From Pachypanchax playfairii (Eukaryota; Chordata; Actinopteri; Cyprinodontiformes; Aplocheilidae), in contig SSNP01000044.1 of assembly GCA_006937955.1 (NCBI GenBank), forward strand, positions 781,857-845,856: a stretch of DNA of 64,000 nt, written 5' to 3'. The notes beneath the pieces were generated by a model. The model was not told where the DNA came from and did no database searches. It saw only the letters and a list, made by a program, of their open reading frames with translations. Shown here in pieces: positions 26,402 to 38,470 of the stretch. Within the stretch, counting starts at the first letter, position 1. Each line of letters begins with the position of its first letter. A program made the translations under genes and the position numbers.

Positions 26402-27814
26402 CTGTAAGGGAGGACAGAAAAAACAAACACAGGTCAAAAATGATAGAAAAGAAAGAATATTTAACTGAGTTTGTTTTTCTTAGCAAATGTGCTGAAACAA
26501 CAAGGTAATATGTGCAGTTAAAAAAGCTAAACCGGTTTGAATTATTCTGTTAATCTATCCAGTATTTCACTAAATGTACACAACATTAACCTGTCTTCTA
26601 ATAACTGACAGAAACGGGACAACTTGCGTTCCCTGAGTCAAATAATCCCAGGCTGATTTCCTTTAACGTTCCATCTCACACATGGTGAGGTGTTTGTGAG
26701 CACCGTGTCAGAGGTGCTTGAAGTGGCTGACATCGAATGTAAAATCAATAAGGCAGAGTGATTTACAGCCCTCGAGGGGTCAGGCCTGTGGATAGTAGGC
26801 AGAAGGTCGGGGTCTACAGATGCTCCTGGACCTGACTGTAGCCCTGAAGTTATTTCATCAGCAGACCTGGAATACATTCTTTACAAGCCCAATCAAATAA
26901 ATGTAATGCATGGCAGTAAGGCCATAGATTTTCCATCAACCTATAGCACGTCACTTACCGGGATGACTCAGGAGCGCGGATCTACTGCAGTTCAAACTTC
27001 GAGCGATTGGAGCGTTTATCAACTAATGACAGAAAGGTCACGATCTGAAGGAGCTACTAACAGACTGATTGTGTCTGTGTGTATGTAATTAAGCTTGTGT
27101 TTCTACTCATTTACTGGGATTCGTATATTTTCTCAGACTGAAAGTACAAATCTAAGTTGGGAAACAAACTAAATCCTGGAGGGAATTTTATGACTAAAAT
27201 CCGACGTTCTATTAGCTCCAAACCAACGGCCCTTACTGTCCTCAGGCAAACAAAAAGCCTTTGACTGGCAGTTTACAGAACATTCAGTTGACATTTGAAT
27301 AGTAATTAACATATTGACATAGCAAATTTTGCAGCAACTGATTATTTTATGTGTAACAACAGTAAAAGCAGCTAATAGGAAGCTTCAGACAGTGACAGCT
27401 GTTGAGTGAGTGGTGAGAAAATCCCGTCTTGTCATGCTGTCGTGGCGAGCAGAGCTCTGACATACGGGACGATTTCTCAACCCCACAAGGATGTCATGCT
27501 CTGATGTGGTTGATATGGAGGTCTGTAGTCTTTCCTCTGTCAGCAACCTGATTCATTACAACATCGAATTTACAAGGTTCCCATTTGTGTAAAAGTAACA
27601 GTTCTCAAACCTTATTGAAGCTGAGGGAGTCCCACACTGCTTTAATACAGTCTGATCAAACTTATTTATTTAACCCAGTTCAGTTGATTCAATTGGAACA
27701 GAAAACAACAAGTGATCACGTGAATGGAAAGAATAAAGACCAACAATTCTCTTTCTTACACTTACATATCTGAAGTGTTTCAAGTGTTCCCTTATATAAA
27801 AGGTACTGTATATA

Positions 27815-28336
27815 CAGTGGACAGCAGTTATATGCACAACCTCGGTACCCAGCAGTTTTGTGCATATAAGCATTGTGTGTATTTATTTGTTGGTGGTCAT
27901 TTGGACTGTAAACACAGGTTGTAATGTTCTGTACTGATAACAGATAATCGGAAATTATGTAATAACACAATTACAATATATTAGGGTAAAAGAAAGCTAT
28001 GATTCAGCCAGAAACGAACCAGAGAACAAAACACTCAAAACTAACTGACTTATACTTGTAGAGTGGATCCACTATGACACTGTACATAACAGAACAGACA
28101 TGCGTGTGCGGATGCCAGAGTAGCCTAGTTCCAGGCACCCGACAGTGAGAGTGTGTGGGAGAACACCAGCTGAGGTGCATGGTCAAGCAACTAGTGAGAA
28201 ATAGCCGGATTCAGTGAGATGCATGTATGATACCTCCAAACGTTTTGTGCATATACCCGTCGGCGCTGTGCATATAAGCGTATGGATTCTCTATGACACA
28301 GGAACATGCCCAGAAGTTTTGTGCATATAAGCATCG
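27815..28336. mobile_element. pogo/Tigger-like nonautonomous element, copy 2 (one end lost)
   Basis: Inverted relative to the copy at 12409, starting CAGTGGACAGCAGTTATATG after TA (27813-27814). It retains the same interior in reverse order, including CACTAGTTGCTTGACC and GTCCAAATGACCACC blocks on the other strand. The expected second end is absent: after GTGCATATAAGCATCG the sequence becomes a TTCC microsatellite. Confidence 0.75.
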
Positions 28337-28495
28337 TCCTTCCTTCCTTCCTTCCTTCCTTCCTTCTTTCTTTCTTTCCTTCCTTCCTTCCTTCCTTCCT
28401 TCCTTCCTTCCTTCCTTCCTTCCTTCCTTCCTTCCTTCCTTCCTTCCTTCCTTCCTTCCTTCCTTCCTTCCTTCCTTCCTTCCTTCCTTCCTTCC
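28337..28495. repeat. (TTCC)n microsatellite, ~159 bp
   Basis: Almost pure TTCC with one short TTTC segment near 28362-28376. It starts exactly where the pogo-like copy loses its end. The long FLPS and KEGR frames over it are translations of the repeat. Confidence 0.97.
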
Positions 28496-29525
28496 AACAA
28501 TTCTAACCTTGAGTCACGGCAGGAATCATTTGTGAACAACTCTTTCAATTGGAAAACAACATGAGCGTTGCTTTATTTCCATTAAGAACAAGTGTTTAAA
28601 TTGAAGTAATGAGTGCTGGACAGTTATAAAAGCTTTTGACAGGAAGTCAGTGGTCTGAACAAGAGCTGAACCACAGAAGAAAATGTGTGTTATCAGCATA
28701 AAAATGACAATATAATTGACATCAATAATAAATAAAATAGGCACCAATACAAAACACTTTATATACAGCAACAGATTCTGAGTTTAGACCTTCAAATTTA
28801 AGAATCATAATCAGGTTTTTTGGCCAAATATACATACAAGGAATTTGGTTCCAGTTTACTTTCCACTCGTACTTATAGACAGACATGTAAAGATAAAAAG
28901 ACACAGAAACACACACAAGATACATTACCAGCATTGTCCACCATAAAATGTCTTATTGGTGGTTTAAAGTCAGGTAGTTGAGTAAAGGTGAAATATACTT
29001 GTTTTTATGAGCGAGCAAGTTATTTCTTCATTAAGGTGTTAATCATGTTTGTTCAACATGGTGAAGATTTTGGGGAAAAACTGGTCTTGTGGTTTTGGCA
29101 TACATAGATCTTTAGGTCCATCTGGAGGGGAGAAAAGAGGTGAGATCCTGGGTGAGAAGGTCCCTACTGATGCTGCCAGCCTTTTTTCCTGACTTTGGAG
29201 GAGTACAGGTCCTGAATGGATGGATGGAGGACAGACTAGCTCTAGTGATCCTCTCCGCAGACCTTATAGTTCTTTGCAGTCTGCTTCTGTCTAGTTTGGT
29301 TGTAGAACCAAACCAGACTGTGTTGGACTGGCAGAGACTTGATGATGGCTCTGCAGAAGTTCACCAGCAGCTCCTGTGGGAGGATAAACGTCCTGAGCTG
29401 CTGAAGGAAGTTCAACCTCTACAGGACCTTCTTAATGACTGTGTCTACTTTGGCTGTTCATTTCAGGTCCTAGGTGATGGTAGACATCAGGAACCTGATG
29501 GGGCCATATGGGGCGGCTGTGGCTC

Positions 29526-30457
29526 TAGGGCTGCCGCGAATAGTCGACGTAATCGATGACGTTGAGCATGGAAAATTGTCTATGGGATTTTTTATGGTCG
29601 AATATGTGTACATTTCCAACGAGCCAAGACAAAACATTTCCTCCAAACGCGTAGGTGGCACTCGCGCTGCATGCTTCAGTCACAGACTGCCACTCAGATG
29701 ACGAGCTTCCTCCTCTCTCCTACCTGCTCCACTTTAAAAAAGTTATGGCAGAAAAAGAAGAAACCAGAGAAGAAAGTGCGGACGCAGTCAGTAAAAGTAC
29801 ATTGAGGCCGAAAGGATCAAAAGTATGGGAATATTTTAGACAAACCGAGAATAAACGGGTTGTTTGTAACCTCTGCAAGGCATCTTTGGCCTACCACAGC
29901 AGCACCACCACAATGCATGAACATCTGAAAAGACAACACACAGGAGCCATCCAAGAGACCCCTGAAAAATCAAAACCACCACCATAAGTACGAGTACCTC
30001 TTGTAAAATGCTATTTACCTTCTTGCCATGCTTACTTGAAGGAAACCTGTTGTACTAGTTTAGTAAGAAAAAAATGACTGTACATGGTTTTGCACAAATT
30101 GATTACCTTGTTTTATCAATGCCAAAATGTTGTCGTTGTTTACCTCTTGTTCAGTCTCAAGTCAAAAGCTGGAACTGGATGAATGACTACCGTACTTTTG
30201 ATTTCTTTTTTTTTTATCTTAAACGGGTCAGATGTCTTTTTTTATGCTGGATTGCCAGATATATTTTGTATTTGCAGGGTTGTACTTATTTCTGATTTTT
30301 TTTAATGATGGAAATGTTTACTGAAAATAAAACAAGCTGAAACCACATTGTTGTTCTTAAACACTTCAACAAAAATAATCGTTTATATCATGATTAAAAT
30401 AATCGAATATCCAGAATTCATTAATCGCAATGAAAATAGTTGTTAGTGGCAGCTCTA
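29526..30457 (+). mobile_element. hAT element, internally deleted (932 bp)
   Basis: Flanked by an exact 8-bp duplication TGTGGCTC (29518-29525 and 30458-30465). The ends TAGGGCTGCCGCGAATAGTC and, inverted, TAGAGCTGCCACTAACAACT are inverted repeats, followed by AT-rich subterminal AATCG motifs. It carries only a BED zinc-finger frame; the RNase H-like catalytic part and C-terminal dimerisation part of hAT transposases are missing, so it is nonautonomous. It sits inside a SINE. Confidence 0.88.
29745..29987 (+). pseudogene. BED zinc-finger fragment of a hAT transposase (80 aa)
   Basis: The frame from MAEKEETREESADAVSK contains SKVWEYF, then CNLCKASLAYHS and MHEHLKRQH, i.e. the aromatic residues, CxxC pair and closing histidines of a BED-type zinc finger, which binds transposon ends. 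It ends EKSKPPP-stop. A longer frame upstream to 29655 lacks domain content, so I favour the Met at 29745. Full hAT transposases run some 600 residues, so this is an N-terminal remnant or a first exon whose partner exons were deleted. Confidence 0.75.
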
Positions 30458-30934
30458 TGTGGCTCAGAGCGGTTGTCTTCCAATCAGAAGGTTATTGGAT
30501 CAATCCCGGTGTCCACCACCAGATGTTGAAGTGTCCTTGGGCAAGACACTGAACCCCATGTAGTGTGGGTGAATGGGTGAATGTAAAACATTGTAGTGTA
30601 AAAGTGCTTTGAGTGGTCTGAATGACCAGAAAAATGCTATTAAAAATACAGGCCATTTACAATTTACCATTTACATAGTTACAGCTGTGTTGTGTATGAT
30701 AATGGAAGGCAGCCACTGCTATCTCCAGGCTTTTTAGAGTGTTGAGCTCTAGATTGGTTCTGATTGCACCAGAGGGTCAGCTGTTCCACTTCCTGTCTGT
30801 AAGCAGGAGTTTAACAGATGGATCGCTGGAGGAGCAGCTGTTTGTGTAGAGGGAGAATAGCAGTGGGGACAGGACACTTCCCTGGGGGGCGCCAGTGCTG
30901 ATGGTCCAGGTGCTGGAGGTTATTTAAGGCACTA

Positions 30935-31270
30935 CATTGTCTTACTAAAAAGATAATTTGTAAATCAGGTGACTGCTGATGGACCCAAATGAAGAAGTCC
31001 AAGTTTAATCAGATGCTTTTGACAAGTCATTAAATGGTGATGCACAATGTTGTTTCTTGTTGACAACAGTGTCACTAACACCTTCATCGTAGGTTATATG
31101 TTGTTTCTGAAGCCTGATTGTAGTCAGATGAGATGGAATACAAAAACTCCCTTAGGTTTTCAGTCACAAGAGCTTGAAGGATTTTGGTCAGTGCTGATAG
31201 AGTGGATACGGGTTCTATAATTAGTTTAAAATGCAAGGTCACCTCTTTTAACAAAGGGAGAATAAAACGA
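30935..31270 (-). pseudogene. LINE reverse transcriptase fragment (fingers region)
   Basis: The minus frame contains VSTLSALTKILQALVTENL and REFLYS, matching the conserved 'NYRPIS..SxLxKxxExxV' segment at the start of many LINE reverse transcriptases, plus a decayed downstream QSGFR-like block. It abuts the L2 element in the opposite orientation. Family uncertain. Confidence 0.5.
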
Positions 31271-32113
31271 CTGCAGGTCACCACAGACCTTCAGTCAATA
31301 CACCTAAAAACCACCAACCAGGCCAGAAATCTGGGTGTAGTGATGGACTCAGACCTAAACTTTGAAAAACACATTAAGGCAATCTCTAAATCAGCCTATT
31401 ATCACCTGAAGAACATCTCTAGGATAAAAGATTTAATGTCCCAACAAAACCTGGAAAAACTAGTCCATGCATTCATCTTCAGTCGGCTTGATTATTGTAA
31501 CAGCATCTTTACTGGTCTTCCTAAAAAATCAGTTAAACAGTTGCAGCTCATTCAGAACTCTGCTGCTAGAGTTCTCACTAAAACCAGAAAAGTGGACCAC
31601 ATCAGTCCAGTTCTGAGGTCTTTACACTGGCTGCCTGTCCGTCAGAGGATAGACTTTAAAGTTCTATTGCTGGTCTATAAAGCTCTGAATGGTTTAGGAC
31701 CAAAATACATCAGTGACCTCCTGACCCAGTATGAACCAACAAGACTCCTCAGGTCTTCTGGATCTGGTCTTTTATCAGTTCCCAGAGTCAGAACCAGACA
31801 TGGAGAAGCTGCTTTCAGCTTCTATGCTCCACATTTCTGGAACAAACTCCCAGAAAGCCTCAGATCAGCTGAAACACTCAGTTTATTTAAATCAAGGTTA
31901 AAGACCCACCTGTTCTCCGCTGCATTTACATAAAGTTTTATTAGAAAGTCCAAATCCACACGGTTGCTTTTAAGCTGTCCTTTGTTCTAATTCTGTTTAT
32001 TTAAATCATGTTTTCATTCTTTTACTTATGCTTTTGTTTCATGTAAAGCACTTTGAATTGTCCTGTACATGAATTGTGCTATACAAATAAACTTGCCTTG
32101 CCTTGCCTTGCCT
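31270..32113 (+). mobile_element. L2/Maui LINE, 5'-truncated
   Basis: The frame to the stop at 31931-31933 is open for over 210 codons and encodes the C-terminal part of an L2-clade protein: NLGVVMDSDLNFEKHI, FSRLDYCNS, LQLIQNSAARVLTK, LHWLPVRQRIDFK and FWNKLPESLRSA. After the stop the 3' UTR contains GTAAAGCACTTTGAATTGTC and ends in TTGCC repeats (32094-32113), the L2 3' tail. The upstream catalytic motifs are missing by truncation, so it cannot move itself. The Met at 31184 lies in unrelated flanking DNA. Confidence 0.88.
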
Positions 32114-33147
32114 AAAAGGTGAAGTCAGGGTTTCACAGAGAAAAATCAAACAAAGAGCCAGAGGAGATAAAGTGTTTGTTAATTATCTTAATCCTAACAA
32201 ACATGAACAGCATCGTCTGAAACAGAGATGGGCGGAGTCTGAGAGCTTACACTCACTCCAAGAGATTTAATAACTTTCCAGTAATGACAGATAATGTTCT
32301 GATTTAGCTTCCTGTATAGAAAAAGAGCATTTGTTTCCTAGTTGTGTGAAATCAAGTCATTCATGGTAAAAATAAAAAATGAGTGATGATATTATATTTA
32401 CTTTTGTTTGTGTTTAGTAAATAACAGAGATGGTTTATTGTGAAGTACATCTGTTTATGCAGAATAAGTCTCTTTACTTTGCATTTGGGAATTTTAAGAA
32501 CTGCAACTCAACACCTTAGGTTCTCAGTTCACCTGGACATGTCAGCAAACAGTAGGTGGCGCTGTTAAATAGTCGTTTAGACATAATAATATGTTCAGTC
32601 TGAGATTCTAATCAAAATCAAGAAATCTGTCTCATGCCAGACAATTCCTCAGGTTTAAAGCTACTTTCTCTTTAGTGTCAGACGACTGGCAAAAATAGTA
32701 AATTGTATCTAATGTGCAATATTTATATGTACGTCAAGGGGCCATCATCAAGACTATTAAATATTTTTAATGTTGGGGATACACCATAAGGACATCCTAC
32801 ATCAACATAAGCTTTCTGAAAGAGTTATTTTAAACCTGTCCAGGTTGCACTGCAGCTCACCCATTGATCGCTGGGGAAAAAGCATCAGCTCCCCCGCAAA
32901 CCTGATCAAGTGGGTACAGAAACTAGACAGATGGATAGACTGTCTAAGTAAACTCATAAAATGACATATTTATTAAAAAATCCAAAAGCTTTTTGTACAA
33001 TTACAAGCTTTTTTATAGACTTTTGTTGCACATGTTGCACCAAATCTCAAAAGTCTTAATAAAAGCAGAAGAAAAGGATAATTTTTTAAATATTATTCAG
33101 GCACTGTTAATTTATATTGCCATGTCCACAAGTTTTGAATATCAATA

Positions 33148-34200
33148 TACAATTCCAATTGTAAAACAGTTGAGCTGCTGTGAAAAATATAAATTAAACA
33201 GAAGGCAATGATTTGCAAATCATATCTATCTAAATTGTATTAACAACATATTTGATGTTGAAATAGAGGTATTTTCTATGGCATGGAAAATGTTATCTTA
33301 CGTATGTTGAACTTGGTGGCAGCAACAAAAGGCTTAAAAGTAATTAGCCCAATTCAAAAAACAACCAGAGGAATATTTGACAGCTAATTAGGTTAATTGG
33401 CAGCAGCTCAGGAATATGATTAAGTATAAAAGATGAATTTCAGAGAGACAGAGTCTATCAGATGTAAAGATGGACAGAGGTTCACTAATCTGTGACAAAC
33501 AAGATCTAAAAACTGTGAAGCCATTTCATACAAATTTCAGGACTTTGTGGTTATTTCTTAAGTATTAACCAGTAATATGAAACATTTTATATCTAAAAAA
33601 CGTCAGGAAACACTGATTAACAGACCTTTCAATTTGTCTGCATTAAAATTCGGGTGGTTCCGGCTCGTTCCATGTCAGGCTTCGGCAGCAGCTCGTACAT
33701 ATTGATTATGAGAATTTGCTGGACTCTGATTGGCTAACAAACTAGCCTATGAGAGCAAGGTATATTGCTTCCTGCCCCGCTGCGCATGGCAACGTTAGAC
33801 ATCATGTCTTCCTGTTTGCTACGTCTTATGCTACAGCTTTAGCAGCAGCATGCTGGGCGTGGTTTCAACTGCGGGAGCTGCCGAAGACTAACGAACAAAG
33901 AAGTTGTGACGAAACAAATACAGGCCGTTCGAACTCGGGAGAACTCAGGTGTTATCACCACCTGCGTAGTTTGAGAGATTAAAACTGAAAGAGAAGTTGT
34001 TGACCTGTTTTCACACCCACTATGAAGGTAAGAACACCTGTGGAGCTAATGGAAGGGTCTCTTTAGGAACAATGTTTCTAAAACTGTGAAGAATGACTAT
34101 CCCACCATCTACAGTCAATAATTTCAAGAAATCAGGAAGAATCATTGTGTGGCACAAGGTCAAAGGTTGGAACTGGATGGTTCTGCACTCTTTTTTTCTC
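33148..34200 (+). mobile_element. TcMar-type element (ISRm11-like), decayed and interrupted
   Basis: The left part contains GCAATGATTTGCAAATCAT (33206-33224) and TTTGATGTTGAAAT as in a widespread fish TcMar family. The leader AAGTATAAAAGATGAATTTC and a decayed start ATGGACAGAGGTTCACTAAT follow near 33470. Downstream of the TTAA-flanked insertion (33519-34064) the sequence resumes with ATCATTGTGTGGCACAAGGT. The transposase is not readable. The family name is from memory. Confidence 0.5.
33519..34064 (+). mobile_element. TTAA-flanked element, copy 2 (inserted in a TcMar element)
   Basis: Same family and orientation as the copy at 2360, with a ~35-bp internal deletion just before the right end. 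It interrupts a decayed TcMar element (33148-34200) between CTAAAAACTGTGAA and GGAACAATGTTTC. The right flank reads TTAG, apparently a decayed TTAA. Confidence 0.75.
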
Positions 34201-34922
34201 CAGATCCTGGATTCAATCTACCATTACTGAATCATCAGAGATTTTTTGTAGAAAACAGCTAATACCTTAAGGTGGCACTTTCCATGAAAATGCAAACGAT
34301 TTCATCTACATGATACAAATTGTCATATTTAGGTTTCAAGATTTTTCATTTCTATGAACTAACACTGATGTAATTTATTAAAACTGATACTTTCTTCATA
34401 AGCTGGTTTAGAAAAGCTGCTCTTTACAACAGAAGACCTCTATTAGACAGAGAGGAGAACTAATTGGAAAAGCCTGAGTTCTATTTCATGGTTCTTGGTT
34501 GGTGAAGGACATTAACTGAAGCAACAGGAAGCTTTTGTCCTGAATTACAACAAAAATCAATTGCTTCACTGTGCAATTCAATCACATACTCAAAAAGTGG
34601 TTTTGAAGCAAAATACCTCAATAAGCTTCTTGAAGTTGTTCTGAATTGTGTGCCTGTAATTTATAGATCACAAGACTGAACATGGGAACTTGACCCGATT
34701 GTTAGCTTGTCACTGTCCAGGAAAATCTTCCATGCAAATTGACAGAGGGATCATTTACTCCAGCGTGGTACGATGCAAAGTGGTGTTTAAAAGACTGAAG
34801 CAGTAATAGTGGAACCCCATTTAGCTCAGTGTTTTACACACAAATAGAGTAAGCAAACTACTCTGTCTTGCTTTTAAATTTTTTGCAAATTACAGTCCTC
34901 AGATGGGAGGAAAACCCTGATA

Positions 34923-35642
34923 CAGTGAAAACTCGCTATAGCAGACACTGACGGGACCAGACGCTTTGTGTCCACCACAGAGGGGTAGAGTGTCCTGTCA
35001 TCTAGGAATGTCCTTAAACCATTGTCACGGACATTTCCTCGGTACATCAGCTTATTTTATGAACTAGCGCATGGTCATATCCCCTTCTGAATATGGGAGG
35101 GGGTTTCCTGTTTATTATGAAAATACTCATGACCAACGTTTACATTGTTTAAGCAAGAGAGAAACTGGCATCATGCTAAAACTGTTGAAAGTCGTATGAC
35201 AATTTCTGCTGAACGGCCACTTGTCTTAACTAACCTGAATGTCACATCAAAATGAGGAAAACGCTAATATTTGTCCTTGAGTCCACCAGGTAGCGCAGCA
35301 GGTCATTGGTACATGCGGTGGCTTGGGAGCAGGTGCTGATGGCGTCCTGGTGGGGTCCTCCTGGTCTGTGTCCTCTACATCCGATGTGCAGCTGGCTTCT
35401 GTGCCACGCACTTGGTCAAACATGCACTGCACCGCAGGAGCGTTGGCATCTATCTGTGATCACTGTCCATTAGCGGGGAGAATTTTCACTGATTTTATCT
35501 TTTGGGTGGACGAAAAGTGTCTGTTGTCCTGAACAGCGGGTTGTCCGCTATATATTCTCTGTTATATAAGTACTAAAAACGCTTGGTTGGCCCAAAAGTG
35601 AAGTCCGTTCCCGATGGGTGTCCATAGGGTGGGGTTTCACTA
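34923..35642. mobile_element. Tigger/pogo-like element, degraded (~720 bp)
   Basis: The left end CAGTGAAAACTCGCTATAGC follows TA; the right end, inverted, reads TAGTGAAACCCCACCCTATG. Inner end sequences GGGACCAGACGCTTTGTGTC and CATCGGGAACGGACTT also correspond. The interior has one short acidic frame (35247-35432, minus) that could be a remnant transposase C terminus but has no diagnostic motif. Confidence 0.6.
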
Positions 35643-38384
35643 CATACTATTTAATTGATTTTACTGGCAAGCGAAGCAAAACCCAGTTTTATTCATATCA
35701 GTTACATTTGTATAATCCAATAAAAGGCTAAATCCAATTCAGTTTGGACCTGAAACTCCGGGGAGGAGGGAGGGTGGGCACGTGTGACTCTGGGGAACAT
35801 GCTTTTTTGCTTTACTACGTAGAATAAAGTATTATTGAACATCCACTACAGTATGTGGCAGTGGCGCTCTCGTTGTCAGAATTTGCACAGGGAGTATTAG
35901 CTGATGTAGTGATGTAGGCCTGAGTATGCACACACAGCACAACAAACCTGTAGTCAGTGTCACTGTGCCAAATTAGAGACTTTGTCACCATTTCTAACAA
36001 CCTTTCAGACTCCCTAAGCAACATTTTTTGTCACAAAAAGCACCTAGCAACAAATCTAGCTACATTTCTGACCTGCCTTAGCTACTTTATGTAGAGCTTT
36101 GGATATTGCAGAAATAAGCTGCTCAGACCTGCTTCCTCCCAGATGTTCAGAAAGGGAACAATGTGTACATGTGCCCGCAGCATGATTATATGGCATCGAC
36201 TGACCAACCATAAACTTTTCTCAGTTTCTCACTCACTCACAAATGGGGTGGTGGGGGGGGGTTCTTCCTGGGGGCTTAAACCAAAATTATTGAGAAGCAC
36301 TGATATAAACAAATTTAAAAGGTTTTTGTGAATCTGTCCTCTCTATTTATTTTCAATTTCTAAACACACAAATGCACCCATGAAAAACTGGTTTAATTTT
36401 GTCACACAAATCTGTCATAAATGAGAAACTGTTGCCATCAGATTTTAGTCAGTGTCTTAAAACTCGAACATTCAATTCAGAAGTAAATCGAGAAGTAAAT
36501 ATGGCAAAACAACATCCAGTAAAATAGCTGATATTTGTATAAACATGCTCAAATACATTGAAAACCACAGAGTTTGTCTAAGCTCCAAACACACATGAAG
36601 ACAATATGGGACACAACTGAAACACAGTAAATGGGTTTACACTGCTGGCAGGCTCTGCTGTTCAAAGTTCAAATATGCCTCTCTGCTTTGAAAAAAAAAG
36701 TGTTCCACAAAATAAATGATGTTATGTTCTCAAAGTACGTCCTCAAGCAACAGACTTAAAGTAACACTGTTAACAGTGTTGCTTAATTTTCATATCTATT
36801 GAGTAGTTTCCCATAACAATATGTGTATATGTGACAGAGGTGACCATGCTGACTCAGTTCAGTGAGCTGTGACTCAAGGTTTTCCTGTGTGAAAAATCCA
36901 TTGAAATCTTGCCAAGTCCACTTAGGGCAAATTACACATCAAACATTTACATTCACAAGCTTTTCAGATAAAACACTTCGGATTTTTCAGAGCTTGTCAT
37001 CAAACGCAGGCTAACGTACACTGGAATCCACTGAGTGTTTTATACTGGCAGAGGAAACTCAGCAACTTCCACACTATAGCTAACTTCAGTCATAACTGCT
37101 GGTTGTTCCCAGCTGTACAGAGTTTAGAGTTTGATGCTTCTTTCCATGACGTCAGCTAAGCAGCGGCAGCACAGAGCTGACATGAGGCTGCAGGCCTGCT
37201 TGGTTCACTCAGGGGCACACCCCCCTCCTTTGCATGCTACTCTCTCTCTCTTTTTTTCCCCCTTCACACACATTACAAGACATGATACCTCTGTAGTGCA
37301 CAAGCCTGCTGCACACCGTGCAAACTGAATTTTTTTAACAACCAAGAAGTTTATTTTCAAATAATAACATCAAGTTACATCAGTATTTAACAAACACAAA
37401 AACCGGAACCACTTTGCAAACAATGTGCTTTGGCATGCCGGTGACAGTATTAATTACAGGGAGCAGTAAAGCAAAGTTAAAACAAGACACTGAAACATGC
37501 TGGAACAATGCAGCTAAACAGATATTATCTGTTTTTTTCAGTTTCTGGTACAACCCTACAATTACCTATCAGGGGAAACTGCACAAAAAGCAAAAATCTT
37601 GCAGCATTACAGCAGCAGAGGTAAAGACTAAATAAATAAATCCATCAGGTCTAGAAATAAAATTTATCTGAATGGTGATCTCCCAACTCCACTCAAAAAA
37701 ATGATTCATTGACTTCACATAGTTTATATATGTCAACAGGTCCCACATAGTTAAATCATGTTAACTTGAAAGCAAGAAGAATAATTTAATAATTTAATAT
37801 CTTAATATCTTACCCCAGTTCAATAATTCAACCAGTGCAGAAAGAAAGTCAACAACTCAAACACTGATGAGGAAATACTTGATTATTTACTCCAGTTAAA
37901 GGAAAATATGAATCACCCTGAAGACACTAGTGCTTTTATTTTCATTTACAATATCAAACACTAAATATATAAATACTTTGTCTTTACAAACAATGTTCAG
38001 ATAATTGAATACTTGTTCAGCACTTTTTATACGATCAAATTTAGAACCAAACTTTTAAAAGCTTTTTTCATTGTGTTTTCAGCTCTGCATGCCAGAGTAA
38101 TGGATTATTTCTTAATAGCTGAATACACAGTAAACAGACTGAATATAATTCAGTAAGTAAGAAGTCTGAAATACATGATTAGATTTTCTGGAAACAGCCA
38201 GACTGAGAAACTTCTGATGTTTCTTTTTTCCACATTAGAGGAGATGATGTTACCAAAAACTCTGGTCTTGTCTTGTGAGCTCTAAAACAAAACGGATACT
38301 TTTTAAACTAAGTACTTTAGATGGGGTGTGTAGGAGCAAAGTTAATTATTAACAAAAATAACAGATGACCTGTTAGACAAGACG

Positions 38385-38470
38385 GTCTGCCTTAAAATCT
38401 CATTCCACTTCATCCAAAATAGTCTCGATTGGGTTGAGGTCAGGGTTTTGTGTGGTGCCTGTCAAGTTCT
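38385..38470 (-). pseudogene. Tc1/mariner transposase fragment
   Basis: The minus strand reads NPDLNPIETILDEVE followed by a stop, the segment around the catalytic Glu of Tc1/mariner transposases. Nothing else of the element is recognisable nearby. Confidence 0.6.

Larger units (their letters stand above)
29505..30677 (+). mobile_element. tRNA-derived SINE, split by the hAT insertion
   Basis: Joining the 8-bp duplication restores a tRNA-like head: an A-box-like TGGCTCAGAGCGG, then a B-box-like GGTTATTGGATCAATCCC at about 30490. The body contains GAAGTGTCCTTGGGCAAGAC and GTGAATGGGTGAATG, and the tail has AAAGTGCTTTGAGTGGTCTG, all typical of a common teleost SINE. Actual SINE sequence is 29505-29525 plus 30466-30677. 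Family name not assigned. Confidence 0.7.
29141..30930 (-). pseudogene. Rex1-like LINE reverse transcriptase, fragmented and nested
   Basis: The minus strand on the right (30841-30905) reads STGAPQGSVLSPLLFSLYT, the reverse transcriptase motif B region of Rex1/Babar LINEs. On the left (29330-29480) it reads FLQQLRTFILPQELL and FCRAIIKS, the segment after the palm. The SINE and hAT element separate the two parts; without them the LINE parts are in the expected order. Frameshifts and stops are frequent. It retrotransposed in its time and is now inert. Confidence 0.75.

Noticed and set aside
26900..26990. Possible mini-exon with donor GTAAGTGA near 26955
   Set aside because: Would be ~26 bp, contains a stop in two frames and has no INPP5A homology.
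28291..28548. KEGR and FLPS repeat proteins
   Set aside because: Translations of the TTCC microsatellite on both strands.
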